From Peptoniphilus_A sp001811425 (GTDB taxonomy: Bacteria; Bacillota; Clostridia; Tissierellales; Peptoniphilaceae): a stretch of DNA of 16,505 nt. Below are positions 6,790 to 14,432 of this stretch, one piece after another. A model generated the notes under the pieces. That model worked only from the letters and a program-made list of their open reading frames with translations, was not told where the DNA came from and did no database searches. The position numbers and the translations under genes are program-made. Numbering within the stretch: position 1 is the first letter of the stretch; every line of letters begins with the position of its first letter. The stretch covers positions 1-16,505 of the forward strand of contig NZ_KV804737.1 in NCBI RefSeq assembly GCF_001811425.1, given 5' to 3'.

Positions 6790-7264
6790 CAAAAAGGGCA
6801 GACTTTTTGGACTAATTAACATAGTCGATTTATTGGTAATAATTTTGTTACTTGCACTTGTAATGATGGGAGTAAAGAGATTTGGCAACAAGGCAGCAGT
6901 TGGCGAAGCAACAACAAAAAAAGGTGTCATCACTGCAGAAGTTAAAGATGTAAGAGATGTAACTGCCAATAACATAAAAGTTGGCGACCCAATTTACGAT
7001 TACGACAAGGGAACTTTAATAGGCAAAATCGCCACAGCTGAAGTTGAACCCTACAAGGACAAGACAGAATATCAAGGCAAATTTTACAATGCAGAAGTAC
7101 CTGGCAAGTTCAGAGTAACTATTACAATAGACGCAGATGTCAAGGAAACTCAAGATTTTTATCAAGTTGGCACTGAACAAGTGAGAATCGGTGCAGAGAT
7201 GAGAATAAAAAACAAGTCCATAACAACATTTATGACAATACTTGGCGTTGAAGTAAAGAACTAG
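6776..7264 (+). CDS. DUF4330 family single-pass membrane protein
   Basis: A 162-residue protein matching DUF4330: the N-terminus MKIIDKKGRLFGLINIVDLL runs into one membrane helix (about 15-33), followed by a beta-rich domain of about 125 residues with VGDPIYDYDKGTLIGKI and VGTEQVRIGAEM. By the positive-inside rule the N-terminus is cytoplasmic and the domain extracellular. The family has no assigned function but recurs beside cell-wall polysaccharide genes in Clostridia-like bacteria. Its GGGGAGG ribosome binding site and start lie inside the end of the glycosyltransferase gene; its TAG stop abuts the next start codon. I infer an accessory role in polymer assembly or export. Confidence 0.8.
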   Translation: MKIIDKKGRLFGLINIVDLLVIILLLALVMMGVKRFGNKAAVGEATTKKGVITAEVKDVRDVTANNIKVGDPIYDYDKGTLIGKIATAEVEPYKDKTEYQGKFYNAEVPGKFRVTITIDADVKETQDFYQVGTEQVRIGAEMRIKNKSITTFMTILGVEVKN

Positions 7265-7813
7265 GTGATCACTATTAATTCAATAACTATAAGCTTTCTA
7301 AATAAAATCTACTCATCCTTTTCTGGCTACTACGAGAGCTCACAGACAAAAAGGATTCACGATTTTATTAGAAAACCTCTAGCAGAAAACTTTGCAAATT
7401 CAAAGACTAAAAAAGTCCTAGCAGGCGAAAAAGTTTTATTTGCAAAATCCTTTATCTATAGAATTTATAGAGGACTTTTTAACTTAATAGAAAAATTTAT
7501 GAATTTTTTGGGCAGGATTTTTGTGCCACTGATTAAACATTCCTTTTTCCTTGGCTCAGCCTTTAAGTCCCTTGACGATTTTGACGAAATCGCAGGCATG
7601 ATTTCAAATATCACCTTTTACACTGGCATCTTAACACTGATACTTTCAGTAATTTTAAGGGCGAAGATAATTTTGCCACTTGCCTTTATTGTACTTGGGA
7701 TAATTCTTTCCCTCTTAAAGGGCAAATACATGGACATAATAAAAGGCTCCAAGGTCCTAGAATTTTTTATATCTTTCTTTAAACTAGATGAAGGCGGTGA
7801 AAACTGGTGGTAA
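7265..7813 (+). CDS. Small membrane protein of the cell-wall polysaccharide operon, function unknown
   Basis: I do not recognise a named family. The 182-residue product has a basic, amphipathic N-terminal half (to about 105) and two predicted membrane helices at about 111-131 and 133-151, then a short hydrophobic tail ending in GGENWW. The start is GTG directly after the TAG of the DUF4330 gene, without a clear Shine-Dalgarno sequence, so translation probably relies on coupling; the first internal Met is near residue 79 and would discard almost half the protein. It overlaps the next gene by 7 bases. Its place immediately before the ligase-like gene suggests a partner of that enzyme, for example an N-terminal part separated from it; this is a guess. 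Confidence 0.6.
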   Translation: MITINSITISFLNKIYSSFSGYYESSQTKRIHDFIRKPLAENFANSKTKKVLAGEKVLFAKSFIYRIYRGLFNLIEKFMNFLGRIFVPLIKHSFFLGSAFKSLDDFDEIAGMISNITFYTGILTLILSVILRAKIILPLAFIVLGIILSLLKGKYMDIIKGSKVLEFFISFFKLDEGGENWW

Positions 7814-9326
7814 AATCAAAAAAAATTAATTTTATACTTTTGTCTGCAGTTTTCTTAAGCCTAATCTATTATTTCTTAGGGACAAAACTATTTTTGGCAG
7901 CCTTTGTGGGTGTAAGCGGACTCCTTTTAGTCATCTACGACATAAAAATTGGACTTTTCGCATCAGCCTTTTTATATCCCTTTGTGCCAGATGCCTTGGG
8001 ACTAATAATGCTCCTTTCCATGGGATTTTTTGTCCTATTAAGGACCTTTCTCTACAAGGAAAGTTTCACAGTGGGCGAGAGGACAGTGCCCCTTTTCATA
8101 TTTGCCTTTATAATAGTTTTTTCAACTATAACATCCATTGACCCAGCAGGGTCAGTCCGTGACTTGGCACTAAATGCAGCAGGCATATCCTTTTTATTTG
8201 CCATGACAAATTCCATAAAGACAAAGGGAGAACTCAATGCCTTTATATCAACCCTACTTTTGTCAGCCCTTGTAGTTGCCCTACTTGGAGTAGTCCAATA
8301 CTTTACGGGAGTACAAATGAGGCCAGAGTGGCTAGATACAGAAAATAACACAGATATTGCAGTTAGAGTTTACTCAGTATTTTTCAATCCAAATATTTTG
8401 GCAGAATACCTGGTCCTAATTACACCAATAGCAGTAGGAATAACTTGGTACACAAAGTCCATGAGGAAGAAATTTCTCTTTGCAGCCTCAACAGGCATAC
8501 TCCTACTTTGCATAGTTATGACATTGTCAAGAGGTGGTTGGGTAGGAATTGCCCTTGCAGCCCTTGCCTTTGTCCTCTTAGTAGATAAGAGACTGCTACT
8601 ATTAGGAGTGCCAATAATTCTTGGAGGACTGGCATTCTTGCCACAAAAAGTCCTAGACAGGATCACCTCCATTGGCTCAACAGTGGACTCATCAAACCTA
8701 TATAGGATAAAAATTTGGCAAATAACAAAAGATGTCATAAGAGACANNNNNNNNNNNNNNNNNNNNNNNNNNNNNNNNNNNNNNNNNNNNNNNNNNNNNN
8801 NNNNNNNNNNNNNNNNNNNNNNNNNNNNNNNNNNNNNNNNNNNNNNATAACAAAAGATGTCATAAGAGACAACCTCGTAGCAGGCGTTGGCTTTGGTTAT
8901 ATGCCTTTCAAAGACACCTTCGAGAGATACATCAGGACCATGCCCATCTACCATGCCCACAACACCTATCTTGAAGTGGCAGCAGAAATTGGCTTAATAG
9001 GATTTATCTTCTTCATGTTACTACTTTTGTCCACCCTAAAATACGCTTATGTAAACCTAGTAAAATCAAAGGACAAGTATTTCAAGTACCTTGGAGCAGG
9101 ACTCTTTGCCAGCATAATTGGGATCATGGGCCATGGACTTGTAGAGCACTTCCTATACATTCCGAGAATAATATTTACCTTCTGGATTGTACTTGGCATA
9201 ATATTTACAGCCATAAAAGTAGAAAAAGATGAAAGAGAAAACCTAAGCCAAATAAATTTAGAAGAAGTAGAAAATACAAACACAGCAAGCAAAAACACAG
9301 TAGAAAGAAAACCAATAACAGAGTGA
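7807..9326 (+). CDS. O-antigen ligase/polymerase-like membrane protein (Wzy/WaaL family), interrupted by a scaffold gap
   Basis: A polytopic membrane protein of the O-antigen ligase (Wzy_C, PF04932) superfamily, which transfers or polymerises lipid-linked glycans on the outer face of the membrane. Around ten hydrophobic helices are visible. Family marks are NPNILAEYLVLITP before the main domain, TLSRGGWVG and, after the gap, HAHNTYLEVAAEIGLIG (HAHN at merged residues 341-344). The start is GTG at 7807, preceded by a weak GGCGGTG and overlapping the previous gene. One hundred N's (8747-8846) break the frame. The 25 bases before and after the N's are identical; removing one copy and the N's (125 bases) gives one continuous 464-residue frame, so the gene is probably intact. 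The hydrophilic C-terminal tail of about 40 residues is unremarkable. Confidence 0.85.
8722..8871. other. Scaffold gap (100 N) with identical 25-base flanks
   Basis: Positions 8747-8846 are exactly 100 N's, the conventional length for a gap of unknown size. Bases 8722-8746 and 8847-8871 are identical, indicating overlapping contig ends that were joined but not merged. Collapsing the overlap keeps the reading frame, whereas the sequence as given shifts it by two. Confidence 0.9.
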
Positions 9327-9330
9327 TAAA

Positions 9331-10446
9331 ATGAATGGTATGAAAAAAATTGTAATATCAGGATACTTTGGCTTTGACAACTCTGGCGACGATGCCATCC
9401 TAAAAGCCATGGTAGAAGACTTTAAAAAACTAAATAGAGAAAATTTTGAAATAAAAATGACAGCACTTTCAAAAAATCCTGAGAAGACAAAAAAAGTTTA
9501 CGGCATAGATGCAGTAAATAGATTTTCATTACCAGAACTCATCTCTAGTCTAAAGGATGCAGACCTCCTCCTATCAGGCGGCGGCTCCCTTCTTCAGGAC
9601 ATAACCTCAACGAGGAGCATAATCTACTATCTCTCAGTGATAATTTTGGCGAAGATGCTGGGGAAAAAAGTTTGCGTCTACGCCAACGGCATAGGACCCA
9701 TTGACAAGAGGAAAAACAGAATTTTAACCAAGAGAGTCCTAAATAAAGTTGACTACATCACCCTTCGCGACAAACTATCCTACGACTTCGTAAGAGATTT
9801 GGGAGTGACAAATAAAAACATAGAAGTCACAGCAGACCCAGTCTTTACCCTAAAGGCGGCAGACCAGGATAGGGTTGAGGAGATCTTAAGAGATGAAGGC
9901 TTAAAAATAACAGAAAAGACACTGGGATTTTGCATAAGAGACCACAAAAAAGATGAGTCAATAAAAGAAAAATTTGCAAAGACCATTGACCTCTTAATAG
10001 AAGCTGGCTACGACATCTTGCTTGTGCCCTTCCACACACCAAGGGACAATGTCTATTCAAGAGAAGTTGCAGATAAGTGCAACCACAAGGAAAAAGTCAT
10101 GCTAATAGAAAATACCTATTCAGCAGGCGAACTCATGGGCATCTTCAAAAAACTAAGACTTTTAGCAGCAATGCGCCTTCACTCCTTAGTCTATGCAGCC
10201 AGCGTAAATCTTCCCATGGTGGGCATAATATACGACCCAAAGGTTGAAGCCATGGTTGAAGAACTTGGCATAAAAGAAGCAGTGGATGTAGAAAATTTCA
10301 CAGCAGAAGAATTATATGAAAAAACCTTGCTGGCTCTTGATAACTTAGAAGAAAGGCGACAAATATTAAGAGAAAATACAGAAAAAATGCGACAAGAGTC
10401 CAAGAAAAATGTAGACATAGCCCTAAGGCTCTTGGGCGAAAAATAG
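9331..10446 (+). CDS. csaB: Polysaccharide pyruvyl transferase CsaB
   Basis: CsaB transfers a pyruvate ketal from phosphoenolpyruvate to the secondary cell-wall polymer; the pyruvylated sugar is the ligand for SLH-domain surface proteins. The 371-residue product shows the family hallmarks: GYFGFDNSGDDAIL (11-24), LLSGGGSLLQD (81-90), YANGIGPI (117-124), TADPVF (167-172) and AMRLHSLVYAA (280-290). Length is normal. Translation starts at ATG 9331, five bases after the TGA of the ligase gene, with a weak AGAGTGA; ATG 9340 is an alternative start that loses three residues. It is the last gene of the operon and is followed by a strong terminator. Its presence predicts SLH-type or related proteins in this organism, though no SLH domain is visible in the two surface proteins downstream. 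Confidence 0.92.
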   Translation: MNGMKKIVISGYFGFDNSGDDAILKAMVEDFKKLNRENFEIKMTALSKNPEKTKKVYGIDAVNRFSLPELISSLKDADLLLSGGGSLLQDITSTRSIIYYLSVIILAKMLGKKVCVYANGIGPIDKRKNRILTKRVLNKVDYITLRDKLSYDFVRDLGVTNKNIEVTADPVFTLKAADQDRVEEILRDEGLKITEKTLGFCIRDHKKDESIKEKFAKTIDLLIEAGYDILLVPFHTPRDNVYSREVADKCNHKEKVMLIENTYSAGELMGIFKKLRLLAAMRLHSLVYAASVNLPMVGIIYDPKVEAMVEELGIKEAVDVENFTAEELYEKTLLALDNLEERRQILRENTEKMRQESKKNVDIALRLLGEK

Positions 10447-10471
10447 GCTTGAAAATTAAATAAAAAATATG

Positions 10472-10504
10472 GAGAGTAACATAGGTTTGCTCTCTTTTTT
10501 TTTT
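10472..10504 (+). terminator. Rho-independent terminator after csaB
   Basis: GAGAGTAA (10472-10479) pairs with TTGCTCTC (10487-10494) through eight pairs including one G-T, around a 7-nt loop. A run of ten T's follows at once. It closes the polysaccharide operon and insulates it from the surface-protein genes. Confidence 0.85.
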
Positions 10505-10650
10505 AACTTTTTTGCAAATCAACAAAAAACTTATAAAAATAAAAAATAAAATATTAAAAGATTGATAGGAAAGCGAAGTATAGGAATAAATTCATAGAAT
10601 ACCACCCTAATATCATTAAAGCATTGTACAAAATAAATACAAATTTTACT

Positions 10651-10661
10651 GGGGGGGGGGG
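10651..10661 (+). repeat. Homopolymeric tract of 11 G upstream of the surface-protein promoter
   Basis: Eleven G's in a row stand out in an otherwise strongly A/T-rich region. The tract lies 52 bp upstream of the proposed -35, about 90 bp before the predicted transcription start, outside any reading frame. Long G tracts slip during replication and in many host-associated bacteria form phase-variable switches for surface genes; that role here is inference. Confidence 0.85.
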
Positions 10662-10713
10662 TATTAAACCCTGACAAAAGCTTGCGAATCCAAGAAAACT
10701 TAGGATTTTAAAG

Positions 10714-10742
10714 TGGAAAAAAATTAATTAATTTGATATAAT
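10714..10742 (+). promoter_or_regulatory. Extended -10 promoter of the surface-protein genes
   Basis: A perfect TATAAT (10737-10742) carries the upstream TGA of an extended -10, with the -35-like TGGAAA (10714-10719) 17 bp before it. Transcription would begin near 10749, giving a 5' leader of about 190 nt. Confidence 0.65.
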
Positions 10743-10762
10743 ATATTCGTATAAATAAAAAA

Positions 10763-10850
10763 ACTGGAAGTATAAAAATAAAGCGATTTATTAAGAATTA
10801 CTATCATTACAACCACTTTAATAGAATATAGAAAGCTTTATAAGTCCAGT
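10763..10850 (+). promoter_or_regulatory. Structured 5' leader of the surface-protein mRNA
   Basis: ACTGGA-AG-TATAAA (10763-10776) and TTTATA-AG-TCCAGT (10837-10850) form a 12-bp closing stem with a symmetric AG/AG internal loop. Inside it AATAAA and TTTATT (10777-10782, 10787-10792) form a 6-bp hairpin with a GCGA tetraloop of the GNRA type, stacked directly on the closing stem. The remaining 44 nt are A/T-rich with weak CTTT/AAAG pairing. It does not match a riboswitch I know. It may stabilise the mRNA or be a regulatory RNA element; A/T-rich pairing can also arise by chance. Confidence 0.4.
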
Positions 10851-10942
10851 ATTGAGGAGATGGTTTTTAAATTAATAAGAGAAATATAATTAAGAAGATG
10901 TAACTCATAATTTGTTATCTATTTATAGAAAGGAGAAAAAAT

Positions 10943-13900
10943 ATGGACAACAAACAAATAAGAAAAAGATATTTGTCCTTGTTCCTAGCCCTAATAATGA
11001 TATTAGGAACATTGCCTACAAATATCTTTGCAGAAGTTGAAAAGGCGGATTGGACCATAGACGAGCAAAAAGAAGCCGAAATGAGCTTCTGGAAACTGGC
11101 TGATAAAAACGAGGTTATCGTTGTGGCCAATGCGGAAGGAATGAAGACACCTTCTATTAACTACATTGGAACCTATATCAACGATGAAGGTAGAACAGTT
11201 GTTAGGGTTTCATTTAGGGTGTTTCAAAATCTAGCCTCCGCTGTATGGCATAAGGCCCTATTCAAATTTGACAACGACTTATATAACCTGATTGATTTCA
11301 CTAATCCGGGAACAGGGATGTATAAGGGTACTGATAATGGAATGTGGCACGATTCAGATACCTATAAAGAAGTCGTTCCATTTACCGATGCTGTAAGTTC
11401 TATTTCAGGAGGGGTTCATGTTAAAGAACAAAACCTGAAGAACAATAAAAATTTAGTAGGTGGAGCTGCTAGAGTTGAAGTTCCCATCGACCTTGTTTTA
11501 ATAGATGGGAAAACAGTTGATGACATTAAAGGCCAACCGCATATTCAAATGAGGTTAACAGACGATGATTATAAAAGAGTCTTCTGTGTAGCCGGTACCG
11601 GTAAAGCCGATAACGATACGACTGATGCGGATCAAAATCTAATTGTTACACCTTATAACTCTTATACTTTTATGACTTTTATTCCTTCAGCAAACAATAA
11701 TGCGGATGTGAATACTGTTGAAGACTACAATAGGGACTTGCAATTCTACGCTGCCAACTCTTATGCAAAATACAATGAAGCAGGCGGATACCTGGATGTA
11801 TTCCATAAACAATCAAAGCTTAACTCAACTGATAACATCGGCGGCGAATACTTTGCCTTCAGACAAGTATTTAATGAAAAATTTGCAGAAGTATTAAAGC
11901 CACAAGATGAATCAGGCACAGTAGCAGAAGTATTCCCGGCCAACCAACAAGGCGACATGTGGAAAAATGCTTCTCCTATACAAATCACAAAGGCAGATCT
12001 AAACGATTCTAACAACAGTGAATTAAACCCGGGCTTTGTAGGTATCCAAGTTGCTTCCAATGCCAAGGGCAATATAGGACAAAATTTTGCAGGACTTAAA
12101 ACCGTATTAACAACAGCGGTTCCTCAGAATTCCTATTTAAATGGTGCAACGACAGAGTTTAACTCAGGACTTCCTACGATTACCAGATACTATATCGATA
12201 AAGATAAGGTAGCTGAAAAAGGTTTAAAGACAGATGACTTGGCGTCCTTTGACTTTTACTCTACTTTCATCTTGGATAGTACCAAGAAATTCATCGAGTA
12301 TATGGCGACGAACGATACAGGTTCTGATATTGTTCTTGAACCAAACAGTATTCTAGGCTTAACTTATGCTGACGGCAAGACATCTACACCAAATCAAAAA
12401 TTATATGAATACTCACTAACTTTCGGAGAGGGTCCTTATAGTATTGAACTAAGATCCAATTTTAAACACGTTGGTGGAGGTCCTTTACAACCTGGTCATG
12501 GTAGAGAATACGAATACAATCTGATCCCTGGCATGACCATTAAATCCGGAGAAAAGATTACCTTCAGAACAATGAAGTACGACACACCACCAAGCAAGGT
12601 AACACTTACTCTACCTTCTAAAGACGGTAACAAAACAATCGACCTATTACCTGGTGCAGACGGAGCTGAAAAAACAACTCCTAGAAGGTTGAACTACATT
12701 ACAACCTATGCAGGTGGCTCCGCAACTCAATCCGGTGTAAATCCAGACATTGATGAATTATTCACCGATTCTCAAAATATCACAGGTAGAACGAGATACG
12801 TTGGTGCTAAAATCAAACTCTTCTACCCGGATAACACAGACTATGAATTCACCATTGCGGATCAAAAGACCAGAACCAAAATGAATGTCAATGGTGCTGA
12901 TGTAAATGGCTACACATTTACGACAGAAGGTAAAACCGGATTTGCAATGCCAACAGAACTTGTAAAAGATTCCGTTATCGGTATTACAAATACTGACGTA
13001 AAAAAGGCATCCACACCAAGCGAAAAAGTATTTGAAAAAGTACAAGCCAAAGTTACTTTCGATTTAAACGGCGGTAAATTAGCTACGACTGTAAAATCAT
13101 TTGAAGGTTACAAGGCAAATGATGCAACAAACTTACCGGGAACAGAATTTGCTTATAACTTAAAAAGAGCAAATGACACAGCGCCGGTAGTAAGAATCGC
13201 ACCGATGAACGAAAAAGCAGCGGGCGAAAAAGGCTACACGCCAAACGGATTTAAAGTTGATAAATACATCGACCACAACGGCGATGCATTAAAAGACGAC
13301 GCACTTGAACTTAGAAAATTCGTAAGCGACAAGCCTACAAAAGATGGAGTAGTATTCTACGGCTGGACAACAAAGAAAGTAAACACAGTTGACGAATACA
13401 ACAAATTGGAAGAATTGAAGACAGAAGCACAAGCTAAAGACATAACAAAAACATATAAGTTTACAGAAAATTCTCCAATCCTATCTGAAATGACCGTATA
13501 TGCTTTCTATGGACCAGTAAAATCACAAGTAACAAATCCAAAGCAAACTTATGATGAAGCAAATGACAAGCAATATGTGGAAATTACACCTACAGAAGAA
13601 GGAAAATCACTTCCAACAGATGCAACATATAAGCTTGTTAAGAAAAATGAAGATGGAACTTATACAGAAGTTGAAGGTTTAACACAAACTACAAAAGAAG
13701 ATGGAACACCTGTATTTGATATAACAGACTTACCAAGTGATAAATTCGATCCAGAAGCAGACTACTATATCGAAACAACAGAACCAGGAAAGACACCATC
13801 TTACTCTGATAATCCAGTTAAGATTGACAAGCAAAAACCTGTAGAATCCACAACTCAGGGAGAAGAATTAAAAGCTACTCCTGACCTATTTAAATATATG

Positions 13901-14401
13901 GTAAAGATAACTGGTAAAGCGAAAGATGCAGATCATAAGATTTTAAAAGCAACAGTTGAAGCAAATGGAAAAACTGTTGCAGTTAAAGCAACAACAGATG
14001 ATACAAACTTCACGATTGAATTAAACGATGATACTTTAAAACAATTAGGAGAAGCTGTTTCATATAAAGTAACCATCTACGACGAAATGGGGAACAAGCT
14101 TGAAAAAACTCTAACAGTTCAAGCTGTAGAAAAAGATCTTAGATTAGAAATTGGCGACCTAGTGTCAGGAGAAAGTCAAATTTTCTTAAAATCTAAAACG
14201 GACGCTACATTGACTATTAGACTTATAAGAAGCAGACAAGTAATAAACTTAGATAACTACACAGCAAAAAGTGACGACTTTGAAGCCATTAACCTAAAAC
14301 AAAATGGAACAGAATTCAAGCTGGAAAAAGGCGATAGAATTATAGTAGATTCTAAACTAGAGGGTTACAAAGACGCTAGAATAATGAGAGTAGCTAAATA
14401 A
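10943..14401 (+). CDS. Large secreted surface protein with InlB B-type repeat and Ig-like domains, no visible anchor
   Basis: A 1152-residue exported protein. Residues 1-30 are a Sec signal peptide (basic start KQIRKR, core LSLFLALIMILGT, likely cut after IFA). Residues about 31-700 form a large region I cannot assign, rich in beta-type sequence. Residues about 703-857 hold an InlB B/Listeria-Bacteroides-type repeat (VTFDLNGGKL ... FYGWTTKK ... MTVYAFYG). Residues about 858-1065 look like Ig-like modules (VKITGKAKDADHKILKATVE ... SYKVTIYDEMGNKLEKTLTV), and the last 85 residues form another beta domain ending at TAA. I see no LPXTG, SLH, GW or choline-binding motif, so the mode of attachment is unknown. 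By eye, the first two thirds use more CCG, ACG and GCG codons than the last third or the neighbouring genes, suggesting a mosaic origin. AAAGGAGA fixes the start. A second surface gene follows 31 bases later. Confidence 0.8.
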   Translation: MDNKQIRKRYLSLFLALIMILGTLPTNIFAEVEKADWTIDEQKEAEMSFWKLADKNEVIVVANAEGMKTPSINYIGTYINDEGRTVVRVSFRVFQNLASAVWHKALFKFDNDLYNLIDFTNPGTGMYKGTDNGMWHDSDTYKEVVPFTDAVSSISGGVHVKEQNLKNNKNLVGGAARVEVPIDLVLIDGKTVDDIKGQPHIQMRLTDDDYKRVFCVAGTGKADNDTTDADQNLIVTPYNSYTFMTFIPSANNNADVNTVEDYNRDLQFYAANSYAKYNEAGGYLDVFHKQSKLNSTDNIGGEYFAFRQVFNEKFAEVLKPQDESGTVAEVFPANQQGDMWKNASPIQITKADLNDSNNSELNPGFVGIQVASNAKGNIGQNFAGLKTVLTTAVPQNSYLNGATTEFNSGLPTITRYYIDKDKVAEKGLKTDDLASFDFYSTFILDSTKKFIEYMATNDTGSDIVLEPNSILGLTYADGKTSTPNQKLYEYSLTFGEGPYSIELRSNFKHVGGGPLQPGHGREYEYNLIPGMTIKSGEKITFRTMKYDTPPSKVTLTLPSKDGNKTIDLLPGADGAEKTTPRRLNYITTYAGGSATQSGVNPDIDELFTDSQNITGRTRYVGAKIKLFYPDNTDYEFTIADQKTRTKMNVNGADVNGYTFTTEGKTGFAMPTELVKDSVIGITNTDVKKASTPSEKVFEKVQAKVTFDLNGGKLATTVKSFEGYKANDATNLPGTEFAYNLKRANDTAPVVRIAPMNEKAAGEKGYTPNGFKVDKYIDHNGDALKDDALELRKFVSDKPTKDGVVFYGWTTKKVNTVDEYNKLEELKTEAQAKDITKTYKFTENSPILSEMTVYAFYGPVKSQVTNPKQTYDEANDKQYVEITPTEEGKSLPTDATYKLVKKNEDGTYTEVEGLTQTTKEDGTPVFDITDLPSDKFDPEADYYIETTEPGKTPSYSDNPVKIDKQKPVESTTQGEELKATPDLFKYMVKITGKAKDADHKILKATVEANGKTVAVKATTDDTNFTIELNDDTLKQLGEAVSYKVTIYDEMGNKLEKTLTVQAVEKDLRLEIGDLVSGESQIFLKSKTDATLTIRLIRSRQVINLDNYTAKSDDFEAINLKQNGTEFKLEKGDRIIVDSKLEGYKDARIMRVAK

Positions 14402-14432
14402 TCTATAAGTGCTATTGGACAAGGAGGTAAAA

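Larger units (their letters stand above)
10447..10942. other. Gene-free control region between csaB and the surface-protein genes
   Basis: This 496-base stretch has no credible reading frame. It holds, in order, the csaB terminator, an A/T-rich part where I see nothing (10505-10650), an 11-G tract, an imperfect dyad (AATCC at 10687-10691 with GGATT at 10703-10707), an extended -10 promoter and a structured 5' leader of almost 200 nt. The ribosome binding site AAAGGAGA precedes the surface gene. Confidence 0.7.

Noticed and set aside
8715..9326. Separate downstream gene starting inside the N's
   Set aside because: It is the second half of the ligase gene put into a different frame by the unmerged overlap.
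10651..10661. G-quadruplex
   Set aside because: A single uninterrupted run with no further G-tracts nearby does not give the spaced four-tract pattern of an intramolecular quadruplex.
10644..10667. Promoter with the G tract as spacer (TTTACT and TATTAA)
   Set aside because: The spacer would be only 11 bp, too short for a sigma-70-type promoter at this tract length.
10856..10890. Short leader peptide starting with ATG at 10860
   Set aside because: It would be about nine codons long and its GAGGAG lies directly against the ATG, so initiation is unlikely.
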